From: Enchytraeus crypticus
Lineage: Eukaryota > Annelida > Clitellata > Enchytraeida > Enchytraeidae
Length of the DNA: 64,000 nt
Direction of reading: 5' to 3'
NCBI GenBank assembly: GCA_905160935.1
Contig: CAJHZI010000705.1
Span: 322,501 to 386,500 of the forward strand
Shown: positions 1-11,100 of the stretch, in pieces
How the letters are laid out: each line of letters opens with the position of its first letter
Position numbering within the stretch: the stretch's first letter is position 1
Notes under the pieces: generated by a model
Seen by the model: the letters and a program-made list of their open reading frames with translations, nothing else
Told to the model about the DNA's origin: nothing
Database searches by the model: none
Translations under genes and position numbers: made by a program

Positions 1-560
1 ACGCACTGCTAGTAAAATACACAGACAGGTATATCGAGAGAGAAAGTGTTGTAAGTATATAAACAGACGAAGATATAAACAAATCTATACACTAACGGTT
101 AGATAGATAGACAGATATATACAGGGCCAAAGAGACAGAGACACTGGTAGATTAGCAGATAGGGAAATAGAGGGACATATACACTGATAGAAAAACAACA
201 ACAACACACAGTTAAAGTGCTAAAGCCGACCGCGACAACATCTAGTACTACGAAATATAGGCAAGCCGACCAGCTAAACAAAAAAGTGCAAATGTTAAAT
301 ACTAAATCTAATATCCAAAGATAAAATCTTAATATTCAAAGATTAAGATTAACTTCAGAACGCAATATCCCTATATAGACTTTATTTCACCAATACATGG
401 TAGTTTCGAACAAAGATAGAAAAAAAGAAAAGTAAACGAAAAGAAGTAACACTTAGAATACAAGTACAGTTAAGGATTATACGTTTAAATTAGTTAAGGA
501 GTATACGAAGCTTTAAATTAGTCTATAATTACATTATAGACTAATTTAAACGTTTCTCAC
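1..560. other. GLG1 intron, left edge
   Basis: Contains an ATAG-rich degenerate simple repeat at about 90-180, the R4 copy, and AT-rich sequence with a repeated TTTAAATTAGT motif at 484-550. No exon of GLG1 was found here. Confidence 0.5.
199..285 (+). repeat. Dispersed repeat R4, copy 1 (diverged)
   Basis: The run ACAACAACA ... AGTGCT ... GACAACATCTAGTACTAC is shared with copies at 5605-5735, 14035-14140 and 34790-34915. Its nature is unknown; this is the most diverged copy. Confidence 0.45.
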
Positions 561-785
561 CTCACTCTCCTGCACTCCGCCCACTCTGCCGCACTTCAAG
601 TCTCTGATGTCGGCCTCGCAGTGCTCGGCAAACCCATGGATGAGCCGGTAGTCGCTGAACACTATGTTCTCCATGCGCTGCAGAAACGTCCTGCAGCCGT
701 GGTCTGTCACGTTGCTGTCTATGTGCTCGATCAAACAAGGAATGACCATTCCGTTGCTACCGCTAAGTGAGTTGCATTCTGGTGT
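561..785 (-). CDS. GLG1: GLG1 coding exon 4
   Basis: Seventy-five codons in phase 0 from a TTTCTCTCAG acceptor to a GAG|GTGAGA donor. The peptide has the repeat pattern with MVIPCLIEHI, a sequon (NVTD), IVFSDYRLIHGF and DIRDLKCG. The next GLG1 exon must lie to the left of the window. Confidence 0.9.
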
Positions 786-3700
786 CTGAGAGAAATAGGT
801 AAACATGTAATATAGTGAAACGATCAACTATGTCGATATCTATCACTTTTAATACCACGTACCTAAACCGTTAGGCAATTTTGACTATTTTCCGTATAAC
901 CAGTCCAGCGAATGTCCGAGATTTTACTCTCAGATCAGTGCGGCTGGGATTCGAACCCGCGAGAGTTCAATTCACCTCAGGATCTGTCACTTAAAAGTTC
1001 ATGACGTTACCCCTACGCTATTGAGACATTCTAATTATTTATTTATTATTTATTCTAATTATTAATTATTGAGACATTTTAGGCATAGTTAAATAGACGT
1101 GGTAAAGAATAACTGACGACTAAGTAGAAGAAGAGAGAGTTCACAAAGGCTAAGCTGTGCGTAGTTATGAACTCTAAGCTGTGATTAGTAATTTGCTAAG
1201 CAAAGATTCAGTCGAGAAAATTTGCAGACAGAGAGAGAGAGAGATATGTGTTTATTTCAGCATCAACACCAAATCACTGACAAATACAAATATAAATAAA
1301 CATAACAGAAATAAAATTTAACAGAAATAAAATTTAAAAGTCCCAGAAACACAGGGTATCAAACAGTCTGTAAAAACTAGAACAACGGCCGTCAGGGAAG
1401 ATGATACACATCTTATCTAGCTGACCACCGTCTAGAACTATATAACTATAGACAGCAACAGAGGACTTGTTCTAATTGATGAGCTCGGGTAATGAGGATT
1501 GGACTATGATGAGACTATGGTGGCTCTGCTTAGCATCACACACCTGTTCAAATGATCATCAGAGATTAAAACTAAAATTTACGTTAATTTACGGCCTATT
1601 CACTATGTTATATCCGTCGTTTCTAAGTTAGTATAGAGGCCTCCATTGCTTATGATCGTAGAGCTCAATATCCAACATTTGGATGCAGTCGCGGACTAAT
1701 CGATATATAAAAGTTTTTAGCCAGTGAACTTTGTAAGGTTGATCGAATGCCAAGCTCAAGTGTATCATGTATCTGTAACTTTATCAACTGTTATTTCTTT
1801 TACTTGTATTATATGTTTGTCCCGTTTGCCTAGTTATTTTTCAATTTGTATGACTGAGGTGTGGTCAACTAGATAAGTTACTTGTGACCTCTTTGACGGC
1901 CTTGTCTGTGTATGTCACCGCATTGAAAATCAACATAGTTCTCTCCCTCTCTATGAAACCATACAGAGTATTGCACAAAAACTAAACGATGCAATTAACC
2001 AATGATAACAAGAAGCATAAAAGAGAAAAGAATCTTGTAAACGCATTCATTTTCCATAAACCTTGCAGGAATTAAAATAATTAGAACTAGGAGTTTATTA
2101 GAACTTCATTTATAGTAAAAAAATGTATACTTATTAAATAAATATCTATATATGATTTTCTAAGGTACCAGTAAGTAATCGCTATGTAAGTTATTTAGGT
2201 CCAATTTAACTCGGCAGGTTTTGTGTCACAGAAGTGGGCGTGACTAGAAGTGGGCATGGCTAGAATTAGGCGTGACTAGAAGTGGGCGTGACTAGAAGTG
2301 GGCGTGGCTAGAAGTGGGCGTGACTAGAAGTGGGCGTGGCTAGAAGTGAGCGTGGCTAGAAGTGGGCATGACTAGAAGTGGGCGTGACTAGAAGTGGGCA
2401 TGACTAGAAGTGGGCGTGGCTAGAAGTGGGCGTGGCTAGAAGTGGGCGTGGCTGGAAGTGGGCGTGGCTAGATTTGGGCTTGGCTAGAAGTGGGCTTGGC
2501 TAGAAGTGGGCTTGGCTAGAAGTGGGCTTGGCTAGAAGTGGGCGTGACTAAAAGTGGGCGTGGCTAGAAGTGGGCGTGACTAGAAATGGGCATGGCTAGA
2601 AGTAGTCCAAGTGTCCAGGATTGGTCAGGCTGACCTAGGCAAGTCAGTCGAGATAGAGACATTTAAGAGAATAGATGAAGCACGTGGAAAGAGAAGGATA
2701 GAAAGGAAACCAAGTGTTGGAAGGATAGTTGAAAAGGCTTAACTATATTGTCTAATCTTTAGATAAGTCTACATGGTCTATACTTAAGACAAGATAGCAA
2801 AGTTTGGACCAACAGTCTAGAAAAGATTTGTCGTAAAAGTCTGTGTCATTTACGACACATGCAGTTTATAGTTGGTCTATTCTTAAGTGCCTCTATTATA
2901 ATCAATAAGCAACAGGAAACCTTTTCCAGTGTATCAGCACAAACTTCAAATGCGGCCGAGTCGAATCTGATATCATGGGTGAGGTTTAGCTTGTAGCTCC
3001 AGAGAACCTGTCATATAAAAATACAGCTTGAAAAATAGACTTAAATTACAGGGAAGACACAAGTCCATGGCCATTACACTTGAACACTCTCAAAACTTTT
3101 AGGGACACGAAAATAAAATAAGTCATATAAAGATAAGCAGCTTCAGAAGAAAACGGTTCAATGACTACTGTAAGATTAAGCAGATTATAAACCAAAGAGG
3201 TGTACAGAAATTAAATACTACGAACTAGATTAACACAAACATGGGCAATTAAAATAATTGATGTAAAATATTAAAGCTAGAGTTGAAGAATTGGATACTA
3301 TTTATTTCACAAAGTAAAATAGGCAACCATACAAAAGCAACAGAAGGGACATATAAGCCTCAAGGCACCAACCAATATAGACCTTTTATAATATGTAGTG
3401 GTAACTCTGTTCACATTATAAACAAAACGTAATGGGGGAGCAGGAAGGGGAGTGTGATTATATTTCCCGCTGGCAATATTATATATATTCCCATATATTT
3501 ATTATGTTTATCGTCATTTATTAACAGAATGGTGTTTTAAAAATTACAAAGAAATTATATTTCCATTACTTATCAAATGATGATAAACATATGTCTTAAT
3601 TTACATTTAATATATGTCTAGATTAAATATCTAGAGAGGATATATTACATTTTTACGATAAATTACGTTGCAGTTGCCTGCCACAAAACAATTAAGTTTA

Positions 3701-6566
3701 TGATGGCACGGTGGCGCTTCTTAGTGAAAGAAACACTATTAAGTGCAATTTTTAAAAGTAAACACCTTTTATATTAGGTCTACATGACCTGCCACATTAG
3801 TTAAATAATATCCATTTAAACTCCGATATTTAGAATTTCACAATATCCAACATTTACAGGAGGCCAATCTTAATTAGAACTTGTCAGAGTCTCAACATCA
3901 TGAACCATCAGGTAAGAGTTAAACCTTAAATAAAATACTTGAAATTAAATTTCGGTGCCAATGAATGCTCCATGCCAAAAAGTTAGCAGTACTAATAAAT
4001 TCCAAATTTTGATTACCAGCCATTCCTGCCTACAGAGAGCTGGATGAACAGCCCTGGATGTTTGATTAACACATCATCGGATGTGTACAGAAAAACAGCA
4101 TCTGATACACTTCTGTGTACATATCCTAATGTGTACATATTCAGATGTGTACACTCCGAAACATCATTTGAAACATCAATTGGCTGGAGCCAGTGGCGAC
4201 GTCGGTAAGATACTCGACCGTGGATCAGTATGTGTGTGATTCAAATCCTGGGCTCTCTCGACACTGACATCGCTTTCGAGTGAGGAAATTGATGTTAACA
4301 TTAGCTTTTAGCTTCTTTTTTACCATTAGAAACATTAAATGATTTCCCAGATGTTCACATGAAAAGCAGCTGTGAAGTTCATCTGCGAAAATGAGCCTGC
4401 ACAAGATCTTAGTACACTTATGAAAAAGTGAGACTAAGAATGACAAGCAGAAGATCCTCGCACACACCCTGTTTATAAGTGAGCATGTGAAGCTGTGATT
4501 GTTATACAGAACTCTTGAATTATATAAAAGTTTGTAAACCTAGATCTAGATGTAATAAGTGAAAGAAGAAACATAAATCTACTTACATGCTGGCAGTCTT
4601 CGGATATTTCATCAATCTACAACAAATAAATTATGCATCCATATCAGAAATTGGGGCATCGTTTCACAACAATTTCAGCACTAGAGATCATTCAAAGGTA
4701 GGTCACTTCTTATGCAATAAGTAACATAATAGTAACTTTATGTGCAATCCTAAGTATATCTGTGTTACACAAGGCATTTTGCTTTTGTATATTAACAGCT
4801 CAGAGACAAGTTTGTCATCAGTTTGTCTTGAAAGAATTTCAGTGAAGAGATTTGAATCCCACTGCAGCTTTTGATCCACGGTCGAACACCAAAAGACCAT
4901 GCTACAGGCTTAGCACAAAGACCTACAGTATTCAGTAAACTTTAATAGCAACAGTAATCGACAGTCCTTTTAAGAAAAGCTCTCGTAATAACAATCATAA
5001 AGGTTTAACATCTGTTTCCTCATACAAGGATGATGTCAGGGATGTCCCCAATCACATGTCACTACAAATCAATTCACCCCAAAACGATATGAAAAAACAT
5101 GTGCTGAAGGAAAAGAAAAAGATCCAAAATGGTGCCAGTCCGGTGATCAAAAAAGTGAAAGCTTAATTCTATTTTATAAAGTAGGGTAGCTCCATGGGAC
5201 AAACACTAGTTATATTCAAGGACAAGAAATAATTTGTACAATCACGCTCCAAGCAAACAATTCATGTAATGAATCTACAATTCATTGTTTTCGCAGAAAA
5301 GAAAAAGTGAATTAACAGCAAAATGGCTGTTTTTATTTCATATTTTATTTGTATCCTGCAGCAAATCTTATGTACAAATATTTGATGAATTCTTGCTGCA
5401 AATCTTTATAACTAATGCACAAATTAATCGTATAACAGCAGTTTTACTTCCATAATCAGTACACATTTCTTATAAAAACCAGAATGCGATAGAAAACAAA
5501 TTGTTAAATCTATCAAATTATCTTTTCATTATTTCATCTGACAAATTCCTATAGAAATGAATTTCAAATTGAATAGCAATGTTCTTTTACTCTCATTATT
5601 ATCAAAACAACAACAATTAGAGTGCTACAGTTATCAATGACAACATCGAGCACTACTGAGATAAAATCAAGCTGGCGATCAAAAAGAAGGTAAAAAAATG
5701 GTGAAAATTCAAAATCCAGAAAATCAGTCCAAAGTAAAGGAATTAAAGAAATAGAGATTTAGGCGCAGGTCGCAGCTCATGAACACTGGATGGAAAAGAG
5801 GGATGGAAAGATAGGTCTTGAACTGCCTATAGAACAGCTCATAGGAAAGCAAAGGCCGAAGTGATTCAAATGAAGATTTGCGAAGATTGGACGGAAGAGA
5901 ATTCCAGATCTGTGGTGCAGCATGTTGGAAAGAACGATTAGATAGCTTAGAGCGTGAAGGTAAGCTAGGTCTCACAAGAGTAATTAATTTAGAAGACCGA
6001 GTAACAGCAGGCTGCATCACTTTAATCAAATGAGACATACAAGTTTGTCCAGGGATGGTGATGGACTTAAAGGTTAATGAAGTTCATTTGACATGCTATT
6101 TTGTAGAATACTACAGGAAAAGATACTCGAAATTAACAGAAAACTATAATAAAACAGGTCTACTTACAACGCGCTCACTCTGTAAACACTCCAGAATTGC
6201 AAAATTGTTGTAATTGTTTTTCGGCAAATTGTGGCATAATCGACGGACCTCCGGATTACACTCCGGAGTATCTGCAATCCGAAAGCCTTGGCGATCACCC
6301 TTAGATTTTCCTTTAAAACGATGAGTACTAGAAGCATCAACTCTGTGTCTATCTTCAACTTCTTTCCTGTCATCATTCTGTCTCTGAGATTCAGGTTCAT
6401 GGCCTAAATTAGAGTCAATCTGATTCTCATGATTCTCCATCTCTTTGCTATTGCCGGTTTCACCAACATGATCGCCTGGCTGACGTCCGTTCACACTAGG
6501 TGGTGGCAGCCCTTCCGTAAGAACACTTGAAAGTGAAATTAGGCAGACAATTAGTAAAAGATGCAT
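561..6566 (-). CDS. GLG1: GLG1 / Golgi apparatus protein 1, N-terminal part (4 exons, gene continues past left edge)
   Basis: Coding exons in transcript order are 6566-6168, 4616-4587, 3007-2921 and 785-561 (399, 30, 87 and 225 nt). All are multiples of three and all junctions are phase 0 with AG/GT sites, giving 247 codons. The protein starts with a hydrophobic signal peptide (MHLLLIVCLISLSS), followed by a low-complexity charged linker to about residue 105 and then cysteine-rich GLG1 repeats. Recognisable family signatures are the C-x6-C pair of CNPEVRRLC followed by FAILECLQ, then LWSYKLNLT, and IVFSDYRLIHGF with DIRDLKCG. GLG1 (MG-160, ESL-1, CFR) is a type I Golgi membrane sialoglycoprotein that binds FGFs and selectin ligands. 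Only the first of many Cys-rich repeats lie here; the remaining repeats, transmembrane segment and tail should lie left of position 1. NLT and NVT are potential N-glycosylation sites. Assignment is by recalled family similarity. Confidence 0.9.
811..1031 (-). repeat. SINE-B, near full length
   Basis: On the minus strand it reads from AATGTCTCAATAGCG (A-box-like) through GGTTCGAATCCCAGCCGC (perfect B-box) to GTTGATCGTTTCACTATA. Other copies of this tRNA-like SINE lie at 36906-37145, 37193-37441 and 57284-57516. Confidence 0.8.
1040..2220. other. GLG1 intron sequence without recognised genes
   Basis: AT-rich. A short (GA)n run sits near 1227. I see no exon or convincing mobile element. Confidence 0.4.
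2228..2605. repeat. 16-bp minisatellite, about 23 copies
   Basis: The unit is close to AAGTGGGCGTGACTAG, with G/A and C/T variants. It lies in a GLG1 intron. The array is strongly strand-asymmetric (G-rich on plus) and could form G-rich secondary structure. Confidence 0.9.
2921..3007 (-). CDS. GLG1: GLG1 coding exon 3
   Basis: Twenty-nine codons in phase 0 between a GACAG acceptor and an AAG|GTTTCC donor. The peptide begins VLWSYKLNLTHD and ends CADTLEK. It aligns by eye with LLWNYKLNLT and VCKSTITEIK of vertebrate GLG1. It contains one N-glycosylation sequon. Confidence 0.88.
3475..3675 (+). repeat. Dispersed repeat, inverted partner of 14145-14335
   Basis: About 190 bp with clear similarity to the reverse complement of 14145-14335. 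Shared landmarks are TTTATTAACAGAATGGT, AAAAATTACAAAGAAATTAT and GAGGATATATTACATTTTT. No coding capacity. Confidence 0.7.
4181..4312 (+). repeat. SINE-A, full-length copy
   Basis: Head TGGCTGGAGCCAGTGGCGAC, A-box-like GTCGGTAAGATACTCGACC, B-box-like ATTCAAATCC, then the conserved body ACTGACATCGCTTTCGAG and a tail ending TTAGCTTTT. It sits in the GLG1 intron after the microexon. This family has about 18 copies in the window. Confidence 0.85.
4587..4616 (-). CDS. GLG1: GLG1 coding exon 2 (30-nt microexon)
   Basis: TTGTAG acceptor and CAT|GTAAGT donor enclose ten codons, IDEISEDCQH, in phase 0. This matches the family's NEISSDC segment between the first repeat and LWNYKLNLT. A ten-codon exon would be missed by most gene finders. 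The frame and family match on both sides make it convincing. Confidence 0.83.
4970..5170 (+). repeat. Dispersed repeat R5 (GATGTCAGGGATGTCCC family)
   Basis: The run GGTTTAACATCTGTTTCCTC ... GATGATGTCAGGGATGTCCC ... CAGTCCGGTGATCAAAAA is shared in part with 50040-50190 and 53465-53540. Confidence 0.55.
5605..5735 (+). repeat. Dispersed repeat R4, copy 2
   Basis: CAACAACAATTAGAGTGCTA ... GACAACATCGAGCACTACTG ... AATCAGTCCAAAG. It borders the 3' end of a decayed LINE on the other strand. Confidence 0.65.
5745..6045 (-). mobile_element. LINE reverse-transcriptase C-terminal remnant (CR1/Jockey-like), in GLG1 intron 1
   Basis: A 104-codon minus-strand frame contains AAPQIWNSLPSNLRKSSFES and FKTYL, the usual C-terminal signature of CR1/Jockey-type polyproteins. 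Only the C-terminus is present, as in 5'-truncated insertions. It lies in the same orientation as GLG1. Confidence 0.75.
6168..6566 (-). CDS. GLG1: GLG1 coding exon 1 (signal peptide, linker, first Cys-rich segment)
   Basis: The start ATG is at 6566. It is the only in-frame Met directly before a hydrophobic leader. The exon encodes 133 codons and ends in phase 0 at a GTT|GTAAGT donor. Residues 20-105 are rich in D, E, N, R and S and look disordered. The last 30 residues carry the conserved CNPEVRRLC and ECLQ motifs of the first GLG1 repeat. Confidence 0.88.
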
Positions 6567-6720
6567 ACTGAAGAATTGATAACAAACACGCAGAGACTTA
6601 TTTTATTATTGCAGCTGCTGAATCAAACAGCTGTTCATTTCGCCATCTTTGTTTAAAATACACATCACGATTTGGTTGCCATCGCTTGCTGCTGCTGAAG
6701 CTGAAGAAGGCTTCATTTCC
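6567..6720 (-). promoter_or_regulatory. GLG1 5' leader with two short upstream ORFs and an AAGATGGCG motif
   Basis: Upstream of the GLG1 start, the minus strand reads CAAAGATGGCGAAATGAAC at about 6632-6650. The first ATG opens a three-codon ORF (MAK, 6646-6635). A second ATG overlaps its stop and opens a ten-codon ORF (6638-6606). Both end before the main ATG. AAGATGGCG resembles the YY1-type initiator element seen at many animal housekeeping genes. The transcription start site is unknown, so leader status is inferred from position. Confidence 0.4.
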
Positions 6721-6923
6721 TTGAGAAAATGAAGTTTTCGAAGTCAAATGGTCTAGTTAGGTATGTTACCCGCGTGTACAGTGATAGACAAAATACTCCT
6801 TGAAAAGTATTAAAAAAATACTTTTCAAAAGTATTGTGAAAATAGGAAATAAAGTAGTGTTTTGAAAATACTTTTGAAAATACTTTTCTAAAATACTTTT
6901 TTATAGTCGAGTCAGCAAACACG

Positions 6924-7062
6924 CATTACAGTGAACGATCAACTATGCTGATATCTATCACTTTTGTTAATACCATATGTTAACACCGTTAGGCAATTTA
7001 TATTTGAAAATGGTCCAGTGAATGTCCGATATTTTACTCTCAGATCAGCGCGACTGGGATAG
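6924..7062 (-). repeat. SINE-B, partial (tail half)
   Basis: Matches GATCAACTATG ... AGGCAATTTATATTTGAAAA ... TTTTACTCTCAGATCAGCG, then ends abruptly before the B-box. Located between GLG1 and the 7391 segment. Confidence 0.7.
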
Positions 7063-7390
7063 ACGACATTTTTTCAGTTTTATTTTTGTCTTAAAAGCTA
7101 GGGGAGGTGTCAGGGTTCGTGCTTCTAGTTATGTAAGCTTACTTGAATAATCAATATATTATGCAGAATTGCTGTTGCTGTCGCGCGTAGCTGCGAAGAA
7201 GACGAATCTTTTTGTTTTGTTCAGAAACATTTGTTTTGTTCAGAAACATTTGTTTCTGAAAGTTTCTGAAAAAATTTGCTTTGTCAGGGACAGTCCTGCC
7301 GAGTTTAGAGCCTGTTGCCTACAGCCTGTCACCTAGAACTTCTTAAATATAAACAGAGACGGGTTTGGCGTGTCTTGTCATGGATAACCC

Positions 7391-7588
7391 TCTCTAATTA
7401 GTACATGGCGAGGGTTTTCTAGCGAACTTGCTCATTGGCGTGTACTAATAACTATTTCGCAGGGCGAATTTATCTGTGGGTTTGTCGCGGCACCGGCAAA
7501 AAATTTTCTAGTTATGCGCTCCGACGAGCAAGTTCGTGCGCAAAACCTTCGTCGTGTACTATTTATAGAGGATATACCTCGAGTTTGA
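7391..7588 (+). other. Coding-like open segment, unassigned
   Basis: A 66-codon open stretch with no in-frame ATG until mid-way. After a CGCAG acceptor-like site at about 7463 it reads GEFICGFVAAPAKNFLVMRS then DEQVRAQNLRRVLFIEDIPR and a TGA. Its composition looks like real protein and it lies divergent to GLG1. I do not recognise the family. An overlapping 64-codon ORF in another frame (7435-7629) looks less protein-like. Confidence 0.3.
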
Positions 7589-7629
7589 AATATAAGAAAT
7601 CTGGTTTATGTACTGTGAAGCCATTGTAG

Positions 7630-9880
7630 TGCTATTTCTTTAATTCAGTTTTTAATATATTTAAAGTGATTTAAGAAATTGAAATTTTATTCGATATTCA
7701 TGGCTGGCTCTGTGAGAGCGGGAATATTTATCTTTTGCTGCACTTAACAAGTAATCTCGAGTTATATTTACTATTAAAAATCACTGTAAATTGCTCTAAA
7801 CTGTACCATGTACAAGATGTGGATTATTTCAAATGGCTATTTGTGCATTGAGAGATATTTTAATAAATTGTATATTGTAAACTGATATATAATTTGTAAT
7901 TTAATCTTAAAGTAAGGTGGGAATAAAAGATGATTTGACGTTTCACTATAATGTAGTGCAACTAAATGGGTTACATAAATTATTTCTCACCCATATGTTT
8001 GGAATTAATTTTATTTGCACTCATGTTTGTATTTAGATGTTTAAATTGATCTTTGTGCATCAAGACTTGTATTCATTTCAGCTTATGTTCATTAGAACTT
8101 ATTTTGCGTTAGAATTGCAAGGTTATGAAACGAGGATATTAAAATAAGTAATGAGGAAATGCAAATTAATATGTTATTAGAAGTTTAACCTTCATATATT
8201 GAGATATGATCTTTGCTTATTGGTGCATTCATGTAAAAACTGATGTTAAATTAAATATGATATGACATTCAGTAAAAACAGTAAATTATGTAAAGTAATA
8301 ATAGAAATTATATGCATAAGATACATGCATGCAACGCAACCACTCGTGGGGGTTGGGTGGAGAAATGCTTATGAAGAGCTTGATTCTGATTGGCTGTTGA
8401 GCATGGCCTCAGTCAAGACTATATGACCAGAGAACAGGCTATAGAATTTTAGTTCACTCCTGAACTCTGGCATGTGTGGAATTACTAGCTGAACTTGTCT
8501 AAAGATAATTCTGAATGAATTATTGCGACAAACACATAAACTAGTAGATTCCATACAAGCTTCTGAACTTCTGATTGCATTCGTAGAAAGTACTGCTATT
8601 ATGCACCTTCTATAGGTCGGTGATAGTTAGCACGAAAAATACGAAATCTATATTGAAACAATTGTGCCTCACGGGATTGCAGATTTTGTGTGGAATTGTC
8701 GTCTAACCTTCAATGAGTTGGTTAACCACGATCCATTTCAATATCTCAATCCATTGAATGTAAAAATCCTTGATTGTACCAGAAACGCCGATTACTAGAG
8801 ATCTAGATAAGCGTTTTCTCGTCAATTCAGGTGAATAGCTGCGTTTACAACACTTTGTGTTGGCAGTGAAGATAGAAGACTAAAAATTGAAGAAAGAAAT
8901 TGAAGAGGAAGACAGAGTCAGAAAAGAGCGAAATTCTACAAAAAATACTGATTTTCTAGTGCCTAATCTAGATAGGTGTTGCTTTCGTAGATTTCAGCTA
9001 AACAACTACAATTCTGAATTCTGCGGAAAGCGCAATTTACTAGTTGCCTACTCTAGTTAAGCGTCTTTTTCACAGATTTAACTGAACGACTGTGAAATAA
9101 CACCTCACGTGTTAACAGTCATACTGAAGAAGAAAAGAGGGAAAGTATCAAATCATATAAGCGAGGAGTGCCTGGAAGCCAATAACTCGTTCCCATTTTC
9201 TCTCTCTTATTTTGATTGCAAGTGCAAACATCTAACTAACTGATTGTAAGTAGACTGACTTTACATTTATCGCCTATTTTTAGCATTTTATTAATTATTA
9301 CGTACTGTTAGTTTAATATTCTATGCTATCTTTATGTTTAATGTTTTAACTCGTTATATTGCTATCGTGTTTCTTTGTTAATAATAAATCGTTTGAGATA
9401 ATAAATCACTGGTTTTTGTGTCAATATTCTAATTTAGTTAGAATCCATACAAATAATACACAAATACTATAATTTATCATACATTGAACGAATAAGCATG
9501 AGTTCTGTTCACAGCAGCTCCAGTCTTATTGATTTAGCCTCTAACTGGCTATATGAGCAAGACATCCTTGCATCCTCAAGATTAATACCGCCTAAGCATG
9601 AAGAGTTGGAAAAATCGAACCCACGACTCCATTTCCAAACTCCTATAACGGAGAGAGGATTGGAGAACTCAATAGAAACATGACACTCTTAATCATGTAG
9701 TACACACATGGAGCCAGCCACATAAACTTCATCCCGTAACAAAAGTGTTACTTAGTACTGGGCATTATATTTCAAGCTATACATACATGTATCCAGTATT
9801 GTGTTCAGGGTACTGAACAATAAACGAACCGTTAAATGCATGTCATAAAAGCCAACAAAGCAAAAGCAGAGGAAGGCAAT
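7630..9880. other. Intergenic, no gene recognised
   Basis: AT-rich. The 61-codon plus-strand ORF at 9498-9683 (MSSVHSSSSLIDLAS...) has no family resemblance or clear splice context and may be chance. A B-box-like GGGTTCGATTTTTCC on the minus strand near 9615-9630 hints at a decayed SINE. Confidence 0.35.
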
Positions 9881-9976
9881 GCGAAACCATCTCAGAATTA
9901 ATAATTTTCCTTTAGCTATTGGATACATAAGGAATGGATAATGCGTAGTCTTTTGTGAAGAGATTAACTTGTTTAA

Positions 9977-10105
9977 AAAAAGCTAAGGTTAACGTCAGTT
10001 TCCTCACTCGAAAGCGATGTCAGTGACAGGCGAGCCCAGGATTTGAACCCACATCTACTGATCCGCGGTTGAGTATCTTACCGACTTCGCCATTGGCTCC
10101 AGCCA
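9977..10105 (-). repeat. SINE-A copy
   Basis: Reverse orientation, from GCTAAGGTTAACGTCAGTTT to CCATTGGCTCCAGCC. It keeps the conserved CTCGAAAGCGATGTCAGTGA body and GGATTTGAACCC B-box. Confidence 0.85.
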
Positions 10106-10299
10106 ATGTTGATCTATGGAGTGGTCTCTATGGGACGTGATATCAGACTACCCTGAATTTAGTGATGAAAAAACATGTTTTGGTCCCGAGTTTTTCTTTG
10201 TTGTTTATTTTTTCGATTTTATTTATTTTTTTAGTATAATAAAATTTCTGTACCAACTTTAAAATAACATAAGGCCTGCAGGTTATTGTTTCTCATCTC

Positions 10300-10463
10300 T
10301 TTCCACCATAGGTCTAAATTTTGACTCGCTTGCCTTGGATCTTGGACTTGCATTGTTTTAATCTCGCTTTCTCTTGTGGCCTCTGTATACTCGGTCGTCA
10401 TCATGTGGTGCTTTGGCGCCTATTTGTGTGGATTCTGCAAGAGACATCCCTGACATTGCCTTT
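10300..10463 (+). mobile_element. LINE 3' end (same lineage as 21270-21650)
   Basis: Shares CCATAGGTCTAAATTTTG ... CTCTTGTGGCCTC ... TTTGGCGCCTATTTGTG ... GACATTGCCTT with the 21.4-kb copy. Here the tail is cut off and joined directly to a truncated SINE-A. Confidence 0.7.
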
Positions 10464-10540
10464 TGGCCCAGGATTTGAAGCTCGCACACATTGATCCGCT
10501 GTCGAGTATCTTACATACGTCGCCACGGGCTACAGCCAGT
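10464..10540 (-). repeat. SINE-A, truncated head, abutting a LINE tail
   Basis: GGCCCAGGATTTGAAGCTCG ... GATCCGCTGTCGAGTATCTT ... GCTACAGCC. It lacks the body half. The junction with the LINE 3' end is exact at TTTTGGCCC. Confidence 0.65.
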
Positions 10541-11019
10541 TGCTACAGCCTCAAAATACAAAGGAAAATGAATAATAATTATGTTCTATGAAAATGAAGG
10601 GGTTAAAATTGTGCTTTTTATTTTATTTATGTGTCTTTTGGTTGTATCAAAAATTGCTTTAAAACAAGCTCACATCACTAACTATGAACCTGCTACTTGG
10701 CAGAACCATAGACAGATGATATGTACGGTGTTTTCATGTGTAGATTGGCCTCTATGTAAGCGAGTGCTATCTTCGAGGATCAAGGCTCATTATTTGTGTG
10801 TGGATTGATTGATTTGTAGGTTGGCGTCTCTTTAACTTGAGCTGTGCGCGGATTTACTCAGATTTAACGGACACTGCCACTGTTTAAAATATAACAGTTG
10901 CCTACAGCAATACCGAGCTTCTTCCCTCGGCATTACAACTCTCGTACCATCTCTTGTTGGTACTATTCTATCAATCACTGATTTAATGAAATAGTCAATC
11001 AATTTTCTTGCTAAATGAC

Positions 11020-11100
11020 ACGGTTTGGATCTTAGTGCCTTTTTGCCTTTTACGAGAAGTGCAGTCTACGGTTGGACTATTCTCAGCAGCCCAGATGCAA
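11020..11100 (-). repeat. SINE-C head fragment
   Basis: GATCTTAGTGCC ... CTTTTACGAGAAGTGCAGTC ... AGCAGCCCAGATGCAACACG matches the tRNA-proximal part of the family seen complete at 44710-45003. Confidence 0.5.

Noticed and set aside
811..1031. Candidate functional tRNA gene because of a perfect B-box
   Set aside because: No acceptor-stem or cloverleaf pairing around it, and the same sequence recurs as a dispersed SINE.
4225..4467. 80-codon minus-strand ORF
   Set aside because: Runs partly through a SINE-A; no family signature or splice context.
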